DNA of 64,000 nt from Ponticaulis sp. Lineage in GTDB: Bacteria > Pseudomonadota > Alphaproteobacteria > Caulobacterales > Hyphomonadaceae. The stretch spans positions 124,001 through 188,000 of the forward strand of contig NZLU01000039.1 in the NCBI GenBank assembly GCA_002692725.1. Reading direction: 5' to 3'. Made by a program: the position numbers and the translations under genes. Below the pieces are notes generated by a model that was not told the origin of the DNA, did no database searches, and was given only the letters and a program-made list of their open reading frames with translations. Below are positions 46,445 through 54,717 of the stretch, piece after piece. Within the stretch, counting starts at the first letter, position 1, and each line of letters opens with the position of its first letter.

Positions 46445-48022
46445 ATGGTCAAAACCTCGTATTTGTCAGCATTTGCGGTAACGCTTTCCGGAGCTGTGCT
46501 CCTTTCAGCTTGCACGAAGTCTGGAGAGGCTGTTGTTGAACCGACGGCAACGCAGCAGGCCGAAACAACAGCTCTGTCATGCGATGGACTTGCGTCTCTT
46601 CAGCTCGAGAATACTGTCATTCAGTCAGCTGAGCTGATGGCCGCTGGCAGCTTTCAACCACCTCCCTCAACAGGACCAGGCAGCCGTCCGGCCGATTATT
46701 CCAGCCTGCCGGAATTCTGCCGCGTGACAGGATCCATCAAACCCACAGAAGCCTCAGACATCCAGTTTGAAGCCTGGCTGCCCCTGACAGAAAGCTGGAA
46801 TGGCCATTTCATGCAGGTCGGCAATGGCGGCGCAGCAGGTTCGCTTCTCTATAGCTCCATGGTTGAGCCTCTGAAGCGCGGCTATGCTGTGGTTCACACC
46901 GACACCGGTCATAAAGGCGCGACGGGTGATTTCAGCTGGGCATTAGGTGAGCCTGAAAAACTCACCGACTATCAATACCGTGCAGTTCGCGAACTGACGC
47001 TGACCGGCAAGGCGATTACCACAACGCGCTATGGTGAGGCGCCGGATAAAGCCTTCTGGTATGGCTGTTCGACCGGTGGTCGGCAGGGATTATTGGAGGC
47101 CCAACGTTACCCGGAAGACTATGATGCGATCGTCGCTGGTGCGCCTGCCAACAATTGGGAGCCACTTCAGCTCCTGAGTGTGCACATCACCAAAAATCTC
47201 GGTCCGGGCGGGTTTCCGGTTCAGAAGCTCGGTCTTTTGAAACAGGCTGCGATTGCGGCCTGTGACGGCGAGGACGGACTTGAAGACGGCGTCATTGCCG
47301 ATCCGGAGGGCTGTAAGTTCAATCCACAGGACCTGGTCTGCGAGGCGGGGGCTGATGCGAAGTCCTGCCTGTCACAAAGTGAAGCTGCCGCCGCCAACCG
47401 GGTCTATGCCGGTGTAACCCTGAGTGACGGGTCTGTCGTCTTTCCGGGCACTGGCTTTGGCAGCGAACCCGCATGGGCCGCCTATAGCACGCCCTTCTTT
47501 CAGATTGGCACCAGCTATCTGCGCAATGTCGTGTTTGAGGACCCGGACTGGGACCCTGCCACGCTGGATGTCGACGCTGACCTAGCCCGGACCATCGAGG
47601 TCGAGCAGGGCGCAACCGCCGCCATGGACCCGGATTTATCCGCCTTTGCGGCCAATGGTGGTAAACTCCTTCTTTATCATGATCATGGTCTGGCCGATGG
47701 CATTATCTCCTATGGCAACACCATGAATTATTATGAGAGCATTCTCGAAACCATGGACGCCTCTACCGTTGAGGGCAGCATTCAATTCTTCACCGTTCCC
47801 GGAATGGGTCATTGCAGTGGCGGAGATGGTGCCTCTGAAATCGACTGGCTCACCGCCATGGAAGACTGGGTGGAGACCGGCGAGAAGCCAGAGCAGTTGG
47901 TCGCCACCAAATCCGGAGAGACTGGCTATACCCGCCCAGTCTGCACCTATCCGAACATCGTGACGTATTCCGGTGAAGGTGACGAAACTGACGCTGCAAA
48001 CTTCACCTGTGAGGCCCCATGA
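46445..48022 (+). CDS. Tannase/feruloyl esterase-family lipoprotein
   Basis: The 525-residue protein has a lipoprotein signal (AVTLSGAVLLSACT) and the tannase/feruloyl esterase fold. Its nucleophile motif is WYGCSTGGRQGLLEAQRYPEDYDAIVAGAPANNW, where Cys precedes the catalytic Ser, as in the disulphide-linked fungal and bacterial members. The catalytic Asp lies around LLLYHDHGLADGIIS and the His in VPGMGHCSGG. It hydrolyses aromatic esters in the periplasm or at the outer membrane. It overlaps the next gene by 4 bases (ATGA). The natural ester is unknown. Confidence 0.9.
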   Translation: MVKTSYLSAFAVTLSGAVLLSACTKSGEAVVEPTATQQAETTALSCDGLASLQLENTVIQSAELMAAGSFQPPPSTGPGSRPADYSSLPEFCRVTGSIKPTEASDIQFEAWLPLTESWNGHFMQVGNGGAAGSLLYSSMVEPLKRGYAVVHTDTGHKGATGDFSWALGEPEKLTDYQYRAVRELTLTGKAITTTRYGEAPDKAFWYGCSTGGRQGLLEAQRYPEDYDAIVAGAPANNWEPLQLLSVHITKNLGPGGFPVQKLGLLKQAAIAACDGEDGLEDGVIADPEGCKFNPQDLVCEAGADAKSCLSQSEAAAANRVYAGVTLSDGSVVFPGTGFGSEPAWAAYSTPFFQIGTSYLRNVVFEDPDWDPATLDVDADLARTIEVEQGATAAMDPDLSAFAANGGKLLLYHDHGLADGIISYGNTMNYYESILETMDASTVEGSIQFFTVPGMGHCSGGDGASEIDWLTAMEDWVETGEKPEQLVATKSGETGYTRPVCTYPNIVTYSGEGDETDAANFTCEAP

Positions 48023-48558
48023 ATATGAAATCGATCCGAAGCGCTCTGACCGGCTGCGCCCTTGCGCTCACATCTGGCCTTAGCGGAGGATATGCCATGG
48101 CCGAAGACACCCCCGAATTCTCAACGCCTGAGCTGACCCATGTCATGTCAGGTCGGGTCGATATCGGCCCGCCCCGCGCTATGGGCGACACCCCGCTTGG
48201 GTCTCGCCGGGAAATTCCGATCATGGGCGGACGTTTCACTGGCCCGGACTTCAGCGCCGAGGTGCTTCCCGGCGGCTCTGACTGGCAGCTTCAACGCGCC
48301 GATGGCGGGCTTGAGATCGTGGCGGAATACACGCTGAAGACCGATGATGGCGTATTTATCAAGGTGCGGAATGCCGGCATCAGCTTCCAGGCGAGTGAGA
48401 CCCGGGACAGCTACACCATGACCAGTCCGACCTTTGCAGCGCCTGCCAGCAAATACGAATGGCTGAATGAAGCTATTTTTGTCGGAACACTGAGCCTGTC
48501 GGCCGACATGCCGCCAAAAGTGGTGCTCGATTATTTCAAGGTTATGCCCGGAAACTGA
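48019..48558 (+). CDS. Secreted DUF3237 protein
   Basis: The 179-residue protein has a signal peptide (LTGCALALTSGLSGGYAMA) and a DUF3237 domain: IGPPRAMGDTPLGSRREIPIMGGRFTGPDFSAEVLPGGSDWQLQRADGGLEIVAEYTLKTDDGVFI, with the family's repeated glycine and aspartate pattern. DUF3237 proteins are small lipocalin-like beta-barrels of unknown role. It is translationally coupled to the tannase-like gene and probably helps with, or follows, release of aromatic acids. The function is inferred from context only. Confidence 0.87.
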   Translation: MNMKSIRSALTGCALALTSGLSGGYAMAEDTPEFSTPELTHVMSGRVDIGPPRAMGDTPLGSRREIPIMGGRFTGPDFSAEVLPGGSDWQLQRADGGLEIVAEYTLKTDDGVFIKVRNAGISFQASETRDSYTMTSPTFAAPASKYEWLNEAIFVGTLSLSADMPPKVVLDYFKVMPGN

Positions 48559-48606
48559 CTCATCGGTTTGGAGATATGGTTACAGGCGGGGCCGCCTCTT
48601 AGCGTT

Positions 48607-48637
48607 ATCCTCCCGAAGCTCAAGGGCTCGGGAGGAT
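48607..48637 (+). terminator. Hairpin after the DUF3237 gene
   Basis: ATCCTCCCGA (48607-48616) pairs with TCGGGAGGAT (48628-48637) around an 11-base loop. It lies between the end of the esterase operon and the convergent DUF4345 gene. There is no T-run. Confidence 0.55.
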
Positions 48638-48658
48638 ATTGAGACGGTTTCAAAATGG

Positions 48659-49042
48659 TCAGGCCAGTCGGGGCAAGACCCAGGCACTTAAGAGTGCAAT
48701 CGCCAACTCGATCGCTGTGGCAATCAGCAGGGACTGATCGGGAAGACCATCCAGCGTTATGCTGATGAGCCGTCCGACTGCGTAGGATCCATACACCAGA
48801 ATGTTCAGCCAGAGGGCAACCGGCATTAACTGGGTGTTTATGGCGCCTGCAAACAGGATAAGTGCACTGACAAGCAACAAGCCTGCCGGGGCTTTGATCT
48901 CTGACATCAGGCTTGCGCTTTGCGAAAGCTCAATCTCTGATGACGCGAAAAAGTCGACCGGATTGAACAGGATAGCGACTGCGAGCCCGAACAAGATCAC
49001 TCCCGAAAGGCCCAGAAGGGTGCGGGTCAGGGGGCGTTTCAT
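48659..49042 (-). CDS. DUF4345 membrane protein
   Basis: The 127-residue protein has four hydrophobic helices (LGLSGVILFGLAVAILFNPVDFF, APAGLLLVSALILFAGAI, LMPVALWLNILVYGSYAVGRL, LLIATAIELAIALLSAWVL), the DUF4345 layout. The function is unknown. The start is ATG at 49042, which overlaps the stop of the upstream NmrA-like gene by 4 bases (ATGA) and has GGAGG upstream; an ATG at 49057 would lie inside that gene's end. It is the last gene of a run with the NmrA-like and AraC genes. Confidence 0.83.
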   Translation of the reverse strand: MKRPLTRTLLGLSGVILFGLAVAILFNPVDFFASSEIELSQSASLMSEIKAPAGLLLVSALILFAGAINTQLMPVALWLNILVYGSYAVGRLISITLDGLPDQSLLIATAIELAIALLSAWVLPRLA

Positions 49043-49896
49043 GCGGAGGCCCTCCATAAACCTGATGCTGCAACGCGCCGGGCATATTGCGCAAAATCTG
49101 TCGGCGGACGGCCAAGCGCCTCGGCAATGCCATGCTGAATCTCGCTGTTCCGGCCATCAAGTACGGTCGCGAACAGATAATCGAGCAGCCAGACAACATC
49201 CTTTGGGGCACCAGACTGGCGCATGCTGTCAATGAAGGCGTCATGTGGCACAGGCACATAGTCAATCGTCCTGTTCGTCGCCTTAGAGAGCTCTTCGGCG
49301 ACCTCGTGAAAGGTCAGGGCGCGTGGCCCGGTCACTTCGTAAAGGCGACCTGCATGCCCCTCCTCGGTGAGTGCCGCGACGGCAATCTCGGCAATATCGT
49401 CGAGATCGACATAGGGCTCTGGAACCAGATTCTCAGGCAGGGTGAGGCGCCCTGACTGGACCATGGACAGGAACATGCCTTCCGAGAAATTCTGGTTGAA
49501 CCAGCTGGCCCGGATGACGGTTGTCTGCAGCCCGCTCTCCTGAACGATGGTTTCGCTGGCCTGCGCTTCGGTTTCGCCGCGCCCGGAGAGGAGGACTGCC
49601 CGTTGAACGCCATGCCCCAGCGCCTTGTCGACGAAAGCCTGGACCTTGTCTGTTGCGCCCGGCACCGCGAGGTCTGGCGCGTAATTGATATAGACAGATT
49701 TCACCCCGTCGAGCACCGCATCCCAACCGGCTTCATTCTCCCAGTCAAATGCCGGTGCAGCGCTTCTAGAGCCCTTGCGAACCGGAATGCCGCGCTGTGA
49801 GAGCTGGTGGCTAATACGGCTACCTGTTTTTCCTGTTGCGCCCAGAACAAGGGTCAGGGCCGGGTCAGCTTTCTTAGGTTTGAACGTTAAATTCAT
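49039..49896 (-). CDS. NmrA-like NAD(P)-binding protein
   Basis: The 285-residue protein is an atypical short-chain dehydrogenase of the NmrA type. LTLVLGATGKTGSRISHQLSQRGIPVRKGSR is the Rossmann GxxGxxG motif; YINYAPDLAVPG and VIRASWFNQNFSEGMFL match the NAD(P)H-binding, azoreductase-like members. The start is ATG at 49896, six bases after AGGAG. Such proteins serve as redox sensors or quinone reductases. It is located between the AraC regulator and the DUF4345 gene on the same strand, so the regulator may control it. Confidence 0.87.
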   Translation of the reverse strand: MNLTFKPKKADPALTLVLGATGKTGSRISHQLSQRGIPVRKGSRSAAPAFDWENEAGWDAVLDGVKSVYINYAPDLAVPGATDKVQAFVDKALGHGVQRAVLLSGRGETEAQASETIVQESGLQTTVIRASWFNQNFSEGMFLSMVQSGRLTLPENLVPEPYVDLDDIAEIAVAALTEEGHAGRLYEVTGPRALTFHEVAEELSKATNRTIDYVPVPHDAFIDSMRQSGAPKDVVWLLDYLFATVLDGRNSEIQHGIAEALGRPPTDFAQYARRVAASGLWRASA

Positions 49897-50006
49897 CATG
49901 TGCTCCTTTTCTCTGGTGGTGAACCGGATATGCAGGAGCAGGCTCAGGGCTTCTTGACCCGGCATGCCAATGTTTTGACAGACCGCGCCAAAGCCTGTCG
50001 TGACGT

Positions 50007-51026
50007 TCAGGATTTTACCTCCAGCCGGTAATTGCGCGGCGTCTGCCCGGCCCAGCGCTTAAAGGCCCGGGTGAAGGCGCTTTGCTCCGAAAAGCCCGTG
50101 AGAAAGGCGATTTCCGCAAGCGAGTATTCCGTGGTCTGCAACAGCCGCATGGCGAGTTCGCGCCGCGAGGCATCGATCAGCGTCTGAAAGGAGAGACCCT
50201 TCTCAGACAAACGCCGCTGAAGCGACCGCGCGCTGAGCCCGAGCGCCAGCGCAATATCATGCAGCGTCGGGATACCGCCCGACAGCGAGTGCGAGATCTG
50301 GATCCGCACCCGGTGCTCAAGCCCGATATCGTGTTCCAGCGACGCTAATTCCTGCTCGAGATGGGTTTCGAAAAAGCGGGACAAAGCCTCATCACCCAGC
50401 CGGTTGGGAAGGTCCAGAACCTCCGCCGTAAACTCGAGCGCGTCCATGCTCGCACCATACATGATAGGGCAGTCGAAATAGGCCTGATGCGCGGCTTCAG
50501 CTTCCGGCCGCTCATGCTTGAAATGCACCGCCCGTATGGCAAATGGCCCGGCACAGACTTCACGGCTGATCGCCACAATGGCCGCCAAAGTCTGCTCATT
50601 CGAAATACCCATGCCGCGCGAGGGCGTGCCCGCGCGATGATGGATGAAGTAATTTGCACTCGGCCCGGTCTTCAGCTCATAGGTGGAGACGCTGGTCAGC
50701 ATGCGGCCATAGCGCTCCGCGCGATCATAGGAGGCCCGCAAAGTTGGGGCTGATTTCCAGGCGAGCCCGAAAGCCCGATAATCATCGCATGTCATGGACC
50801 CGCCAACCCGCATGGTGAGGTCAGTCTGCCCAGGATAGTGATCAGCCAGGCGTTCACACAGCGCATAATAATCTGTGTCCGGCACCATCAGTTTCGGGTC
50901 GATCGCGGCTGCCGGGTCGAGGCCAACAGATTGTAGCAGCGCATTCCGGGCAGCGTCGGCATTGGCGACACCCTCCACGGCCATGGCGATCGTCTTGTGC
51001 ACAAACAAAGAGGAGATAAGGCCCAT
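50007..51026 (-). CDS. AraC-family transcriptional regulator
   Basis: The 339-residue protein has an arabinose-binding-like N-terminal domain of the OruR/DUF4880-type group (LCERLADHYPGQTDLTMRVGGSM, YDRAERYGRMLTSVSTYELK) and an AraC helix-turn-helix pair at the C terminus (DIALALGLSARSLQRRLSEKGLSFQTLIDASRR and YSLAEIAFLTGFSEQSAFTRAFKRWAGQTP). The likely target is the NmrA-like/DUF4345 operon that follows on the same strand 110 bp downstream. The inducer is unknown. Confidence 0.9.
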   Translation of the reverse strand: MGLISSLFVHKTIAMAVEGVANADAARNALLQSVGLDPAAAIDPKLMVPDTDYYALCERLADHYPGQTDLTMRVGGSMTCDDYRAFGLAWKSAPTLRASYDRAERYGRMLTSVSTYELKTGPSANYFIHHRAGTPSRGMGISNEQTLAAIVAISREVCAGPFAIRAVHFKHERPEAEAAHQAYFDCPIMYGASMDALEFTAEVLDLPNRLGDEALSRFFETHLEQELASLEHDIGLEHRVRIQISHSLSGGIPTLHDIALALGLSARSLQRRLSEKGLSFQTLIDASRRELAMRLLQTTEYSLAEIAFLTGFSEQSAFTRAFKRWAGQTPRNYRLEVKS

Positions 51027-51160
51027 GGGTGCGCGTGTTCCGGTTCAGTCTTGTCCCAAACCTAGCCGCCGGCACAGGGGAACGGAAGCTGTGCGACAGG
51101 AGGTTCTGAAGCGAAGCAGGCAAATGCCAGAAAATTGGCTGTTTGCGCGCACATGCGCCC

Positions 51161-52474
51161 TTAGCCGCAGAGGCTCTCAAAGTCCTCTGCGGTGCGGATC
51201 GCAACATCATGTAAAATATGGAGGTCTTCAGCCTCGTCCTCATCGGCGTTTTCGAGAAGGTCCGGAGGCGGATCATGGGATTTTAGAGGCCTTATGCTCG
51301 ACGCGGTTCTTCGCCTTCGGCTCAGCGCGTCTGCGCCGTCGCTTTGCTCGTGTGGGTGCGGTGAGCCAGGACTGAGATGGGGCGGGCTCTCGCCCGTCGC
51401 CCGGTCGGGCTCTGAAGTGAGTCTTTCGGTTTGCTCGGTGATATTTCCTCGCGTTCCGCTCGGATCACCTGCGCCTTCGCTTTGCTCGTGGGGGAGAGGG
51501 GAGCCCTGGTCCCGCCCATGAATCTGATCAGCCCAGCGGGCGGCAAGGCGTCGGCCGCGTTTGTCTACCTCCTCATAGAGCTGGTCGAGGCGTTCGAGAC
51601 GAAGATAAAGGCGTTCATGAGTTGAGAGTTCGTCGTTGCGGGGCCGTCTGAAGTCCCTCGCCCCCTTCATGGGGGAGAGGGATTTAGGGTGAGGGGGCGT
51701 GCCATCGACCTCACCCCAACCCCTCTCCTGTCCAGGAGAGGGGCTTTTGATGTCCAGCGGCATGGAGATTCGAAAAGCCGGGGCCCTGGGCTCGTAAAGC
51801 GGCAGGCCGCGCACGGCGAAATGTGGGTGTATGGAGGGTTGAGGTCTGCGGGGTGTGCCCGCAGGTGGCGGCGACGGGATCGGGTGGAACCGAGCCGGTA
51901 TCTTCTCATCCCGCATGGCGCGATAGGCCCGCCAGATGATCAGGCATCTGATCATATGCTCGGCACTGGCAATCATCCGTTTGAGGCGCTTCGCGTCATA
52001 TCGGAACAGGCGGGGGCGTTTTGGGAAAAAATGCTCGGCGCTATTTCCTCGCGTTCCGCTCGGAGCATCTGCGCCTTCGCGTTGCTCGTGAGGGGGCGGT
52101 GAGCCACCATCTTTGTCATCCCGGATGCCTTGCAAAACGGAGTTGTGCAATGCTGGTCCGGGACCTCGTGTGAGAGGGCTTGAAGAAGGTCCCGTGTCAG
52201 CAGAGCGTAAATCCTTTCCGCACTGCGCACGGGATGACACCGCGCCCTCCGCACTCTTTTCCCGCTTCCGTTTCATCCAGTCCGGCACCGGCGAGCAGCC
52301 ATAAATGCGTAGCTCTTCCAGGCGCCGGCGGATGCGGTTGTTTTGCGGGTCTGGCGCTTTCGGCTCGAGCACGCCCCAGTCTCGGGGAAAGCGATACACG
52401 CGGGTAAGGAATCGACCCACGCGGGCTGTCATGCCCTCAAATGTCAGTTCGCTCTCGTCCCGGTTCGTTGCCAT
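51161..52474 (-). CDS. Hypothetical protein with several in-frame repeat insertions
   Basis: The frame codes for 437 residues. Parts of it look like a normal, charged alphaproteobacterial protein: VGRFLTRVYRFPRDWGVLEP, KRMIASAEHMIRCLIIWRAYRAMR, YLRLERLDQLYEEVDKRGRRLAARWAD, and an acidic C terminus. These are broken up by repeat-derived segments: PHEQREGADAPSGTRGNSAE, PHEQSEGAGDPSGTRGNITE and PHEQSDGADALSRRRRTASS are three copies of one element in the same frame; two further elements of other families are also present. About a third of the gene is repeat. It may still be expressed, or it may be a decaying gene that stayed open by chance. The core protein has no known function. Confidence 0.55.
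   Translation of the reverse strand: MATNRDESELTFEGMTARVGRFLTRVYRFPRDWGVLEPKAPDPQNNRIRRRLEELRIYGCSPVPDWMKRKREKSAEGAVSSRAQCGKDLRSADTGPSSSPLTRGPGPALHNSVLQGIRDDKDGGSPPPHEQREGADAPSGTRGNSAEHFFPKRPRLFRYDAKRLKRMIASAEHMIRCLIIWRAYRAMRDEKIPARFHPIPSPPPAGTPRRPQPSIHPHFAVRGLPLYEPRAPAFRISMPLDIKSPSPGQERGWGEVDGTPPHPKSLSPMKGARDFRRPRNDELSTHERLYLRLERLDQLYEEVDKRGRRLAARWADQIHGRDQGSPLPHEQSEGAGDPSGTRGNITEQTERLTSEPDRATGESPPHLSPGSPHPHEQSDGADALSRRRRTASSIRPLKSHDPPPDLLENADEDEAEDLHILHDVAIRTAEDFESLCG
51296..51367 (-). repeat. HEQ-type repeat, copy a (in frame)
   Basis: On the minus strand it reads as PHEQSDGADALSRRRRTASS. It shares the CTGCGCC-TCGC-TTGCTCGTG core with the copies at 51433, 52033, 55409, 60675 and 62913-63343. 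It is the most diverged copy in this open frame. Confidence 0.8.
51433..51505 (-). repeat. HEQ-type repeat, copy b (in frame)
   Basis: It reads PHEQSEGAGDPSGTRGNITE in the host frame. The stretch TTTCCTCGCGTTCCGCTCGG is identical with copy c, and the two differ at only a few positions over about 60 bases. Confidence 0.85.
51655..51744 (-). repeat. Two-hairpin repeat (in frame)
   Basis: Two hairpins lie side by side: CCCCTCTCCTG/CAGGAGAGGGG (51720-51730 with 51733-51743), and CCCTCGCCCCC with GGGGGAGAGGG (51655-51682). They are joined by GTGAGG and CTCACC blocks. The reverse complement matches the element at 60809-60916 in the same order. Inside the open frame it encodes a Pro/Arg/Gly-rich segment. 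Confidence 0.8.
52033..52105 (-). repeat. HEQ-type repeat, copy c (in frame)
   Basis: It reads PHEQREGADAPSGTRGNSAE in the host frame. It lies 10 bp from the next element, so two families are inserted almost back to back. Confidence 0.85.
52115..52238. repeat. GTCATCCCG repeat, 124 bp (in frame)
   Basis: It is bounded by 9-bp inverted ends GTCATCCCG (52115-52123) and CGGGATGAC (52230-52238). The inner GGTCCCGTGTC and GCACTGCGCAC segments recur at 54389-54440. It encodes a Ser/Gly/Leu-rich segment and lacks a stop codon in the host frame. Confidence 0.75.
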
Positions 52475-52513
52475 GCCAGGAGTTTAAGGTGGGGTGAGAG
52501 GCGTGGGATAAGA

Positions 52514-53008
52514 TTACCAAGGATTAGCTTTACTCGCTTCCTCAGCTTTCTGATCGGCACGGCGGCGATCGTTTCTTTCAGCTTTAAGGATCCGGACAGC
52601 GTCAGCGACTGTTTTAGGCGAGGCCCCTGGAGCAAATTCTTTTGTCACGCCTTTCAGTGTTGATGCCAGATATTCTTTCTTTATGGCATCCACTCTTGCT
52701 TCAAAGGCGGTTCGATCATTCTCCAGAGACACTAGCTCGTCGAGGAGTTTTTTAATGAGCTCAGCAGAATTCGGGGGCTTTTTGGTCGACGCCGAGGATG
52801 ACTTTTTAGCAGCCCGAGGTTTTTTGGCGGGCTTCGCCAGGTGAGTGCGGACTTCGGAAATTGTGCTGCCCTTGAAGTCGGTCAGTTTGGCGTTGATATC
52901 GCTGAGTGCTTTGACTTGTGTTTTCGTCAGCCCGGTAGGCGGGTCTGAGGCAATTTCAGCGAGAATTTTTTGGAATATTTCAACGTCGTTTTTCTTGCTT
53001 CCGAACAT
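52514..53008 (-). CDS. Basic, coiled-coil partner of the ParA-like ATPase
   Basis: The 164-residue protein is not recognised. It has an N-terminal helical part (VEIFQKILAEIASDPPTGLTKTQVKAL), a strongly basic low-complexity linker at about residues 59-78 (KPAKKPRAAKKSSSASTKKP) and a helical C-terminal half (LIKKLLDELVSLENDRTAFEARVDAIKKEYL) likely to form a coiled coil. Its ATG lies one base after the stop of the ParA-like gene, so the two are coupled. A basic partner that binds DNA or stimulates the ATPase, as ParB does, is plausible, but no ParB motif is present. Confidence 0.72.
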   Translation of the reverse strand: MFGSKKNDVEIFQKILAEIASDPPTGLTKTQVKALSDINAKLTDFKGSTISEVRTHLAKPAKKPRAAKKSSSASTKKPPNSAELIKKLLDELVSLENDRTAFEARVDAIKKEYLASTLKGVTKEFAPGASPKTVADAVRILKAERNDRRRADQKAEEASKANPW

Positions 53009-53009
53009 T

Positions 53010-54284
53010 TCAGCCCTCGCTTACTTCTGTTGCCGCTAAAGACTCTCTCTTGGGAATCTGCATCCCCAGTTCGTCAGCGATTTCATCACCGAAGTCGCGC
53101 AATATCGAACGAATTTCTCCTGATTGAACATTGTCGTTCAAATGCCATGCGAGCGTTCGTTCAAAAGTGGCTTTTGAGAACGCGGCGCGTCTGGGGATAT
53201 TTGTTTTCATCACGCGGGCTATGCCTTTGAAATCGCGAGCGAACTCATGGAGTTGCGTTTTGATCGCTTCCTCCGAGCCCGACAGTACAGATTGATTTGT
53301 CCGATTCATCACAAAAAAAGTTTTCTGAAGTGAGTGATTCAAGACCGGCAACAAGGTGTTGATACTTTGAACGAAGTTTCTCACCGCCTCAGTCGACATT
53401 CGATCAGGAATGGTCGGAATGATTAAGCTTGTCGAAGCGGTTAGAGCATTGATCGACCCAAGTGATAGCCTTGGTGGGGCATCTATGATGACCGTATCGA
53501 AGTCCATGCCGTGCTTCGTTTTGCAAGTGTGCAGAAAGCGAGACAAAAGGTATCTCGGATCTTCGTCTGTTTCTCGCAGCATCCAAGCGACCATCAACTT
53601 ATTTTCGTGACTGGTGAAGCCATATCCACAAGGGATCAAGCGCGTGTTTGGCAATTGATCACCATGTAATCGAAGCAGGACATCCAGATGATGGACCTTT
53701 TCAACTGGGTCGCCTTTAAACAATGCGCTTGCCCCGTTGATTTCGAGGGAATCGAGTCCTGACAAGTTCAACATCGCCGTGGTTGCGGACCCTTGAAAGT
53801 CGAGATCGACGAGAAGCACTTTGCGGTTCAGATCTTTCTCAAAATAGGCGGCCAAATTCGTGGCGAGTGTTGATTTGCCAACACCGCCTTTGAGATTCAT
53901 GACCGTCATCACCTCCAAGTCACTGGACAGAACATCTGTGTCATAGCCTGTATAAGGTTCAGGTAGATGGAGAGTCCAAAGGTCGGTGTCCCGACCTAAA
54001 AGAGAGTCTTTCAACGCATAGTATTTTCTGAGATCCTTGTTTGCGTTTGCCAGCTCTGCTTTCAGTTCATCAATTTTCTTGATGGAGAGGGTCTGCGCTT
54101 TTTCAGCGCCTTGAAGCAGTTCTCGAGTTTTTAGAAGTTCGCGCCAGTTGCGATCATTTCGCTTGCCGAGATAGTGCCCAATTTTGATGCCGACACCAAC
54201 GATCGCCACGATAATTCCCGGATAAAGCCAAGTCTTTTCGATCTCGGCCATAAATCCTTGAAACGCTATCCACAGGTCTTCCAT
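53010..54284 (-). CDS. Membrane-anchored ParA/MinD-like ATPase
   Basis: The 424-residue protein starts with one membrane helix (about residues 19-39, WLYPGIIVAIVGVGIKIGHYL) and a coiled coil (about 45-92), then a ParA-type domain. The deviant Walker A motif MNLKGGVGKST has the signature Lys132; the Walker A' region is LLVDLDFQGSATTAML and the hydrolysis motif DTVIIDAPPRLS. It has no helix-turn-helix. A fixed N-terminal anchor is unusual, because MinD uses a C-terminal helix and ParA binds DNA. The base composition is richer in A/T than its neighbours. ATG at 54284 follows AGGTGG by five bases. The role in positioning or defence is not known. Confidence 0.88.
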   Translation of the reverse strand: MEDLWIAFQGFMAEIEKTWLYPGIIVAIVGVGIKIGHYLGKRNDRNWRELLKTRELLQGAEKAQTLSIKKIDELKAELANANKDLRKYYALKDSLLGRDTDLWTLHLPEPYTGYDTDVLSSDLEVMTVMNLKGGVGKSTLATNLAAYFEKDLNRKVLLVDLDFQGSATTAMLNLSGLDSLEINGASALFKGDPVEKVHHLDVLLRLHGDQLPNTRLIPCGYGFTSHENKLMVAWMLRETDEDPRYLLSRFLHTCKTKHGMDFDTVIIDAPPRLSLGSINALTASTSLIIPTIPDRMSTEAVRNFVQSINTLLPVLNHSLQKTFFVMNRTNQSVLSGSEEAIKTQLHEFARDFKGIARVMKTNIPRRAAFSKATFERTLAWHLNDNVQSGEIRSILRDFGDEIADELGMQIPKRESLAATEVSEG

Positions 54285-54717
54285 CTTCCCCACCTATTTT
54301 TGGTAGAAAAGCACGAATTAACTAATTGGCAAAGGATAAGAAAAAGCCCGGGGCGTGCCCGGGCTTTTGTGTTTGGAATGTTGGTCGAGGTCCCGTGTCT
54401 GCGAAGCGACATTTCATGCCGCATTGCGCACGCGATGACCGAACACTGTAGACCGGAAATGTAGGTCGGCTCAAGCAAAGCGGAGCCGACAGTTTTTCAT
54501 AACCAATGTCGGGTTCGGCCAGCGGCCTTGACCCGACCTACGTTGTTGCTGGTGGGTTACGCCCCGGATGTTTTTAAGTCTGCTCTCGCGAACCTGCGGT
54601 TCGCATTGAGCTTGCTCAGGGCTGCTCCCGGGGCTAACCACACCCTACAGATTCCCGCTTTACACATCGAGAAAATATCGATAAACAATAAATTCTTGTT
54701 GAGCGGGGAAGCGCGTC
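54285..54717. repeat. Intergenic region with composite repeat A (54341-54541)
   Basis: The block has, in order: a terminator-like hairpin AAAAGCCCGGG/CCCGGGCTTTT (54342-54352 with 54358-54368), GGTCCCGTGTC with GCATTGCGCAC (54389-54440), then GTAGGTCGGCTCAAG at 54461 and CTTGACCCGACCTAC at 54527-54541 as the arms of a long inverted structure. The same order recurs at 55484-55630. No gene is visible in the 54285-54717 gap. Confidence 0.8.
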
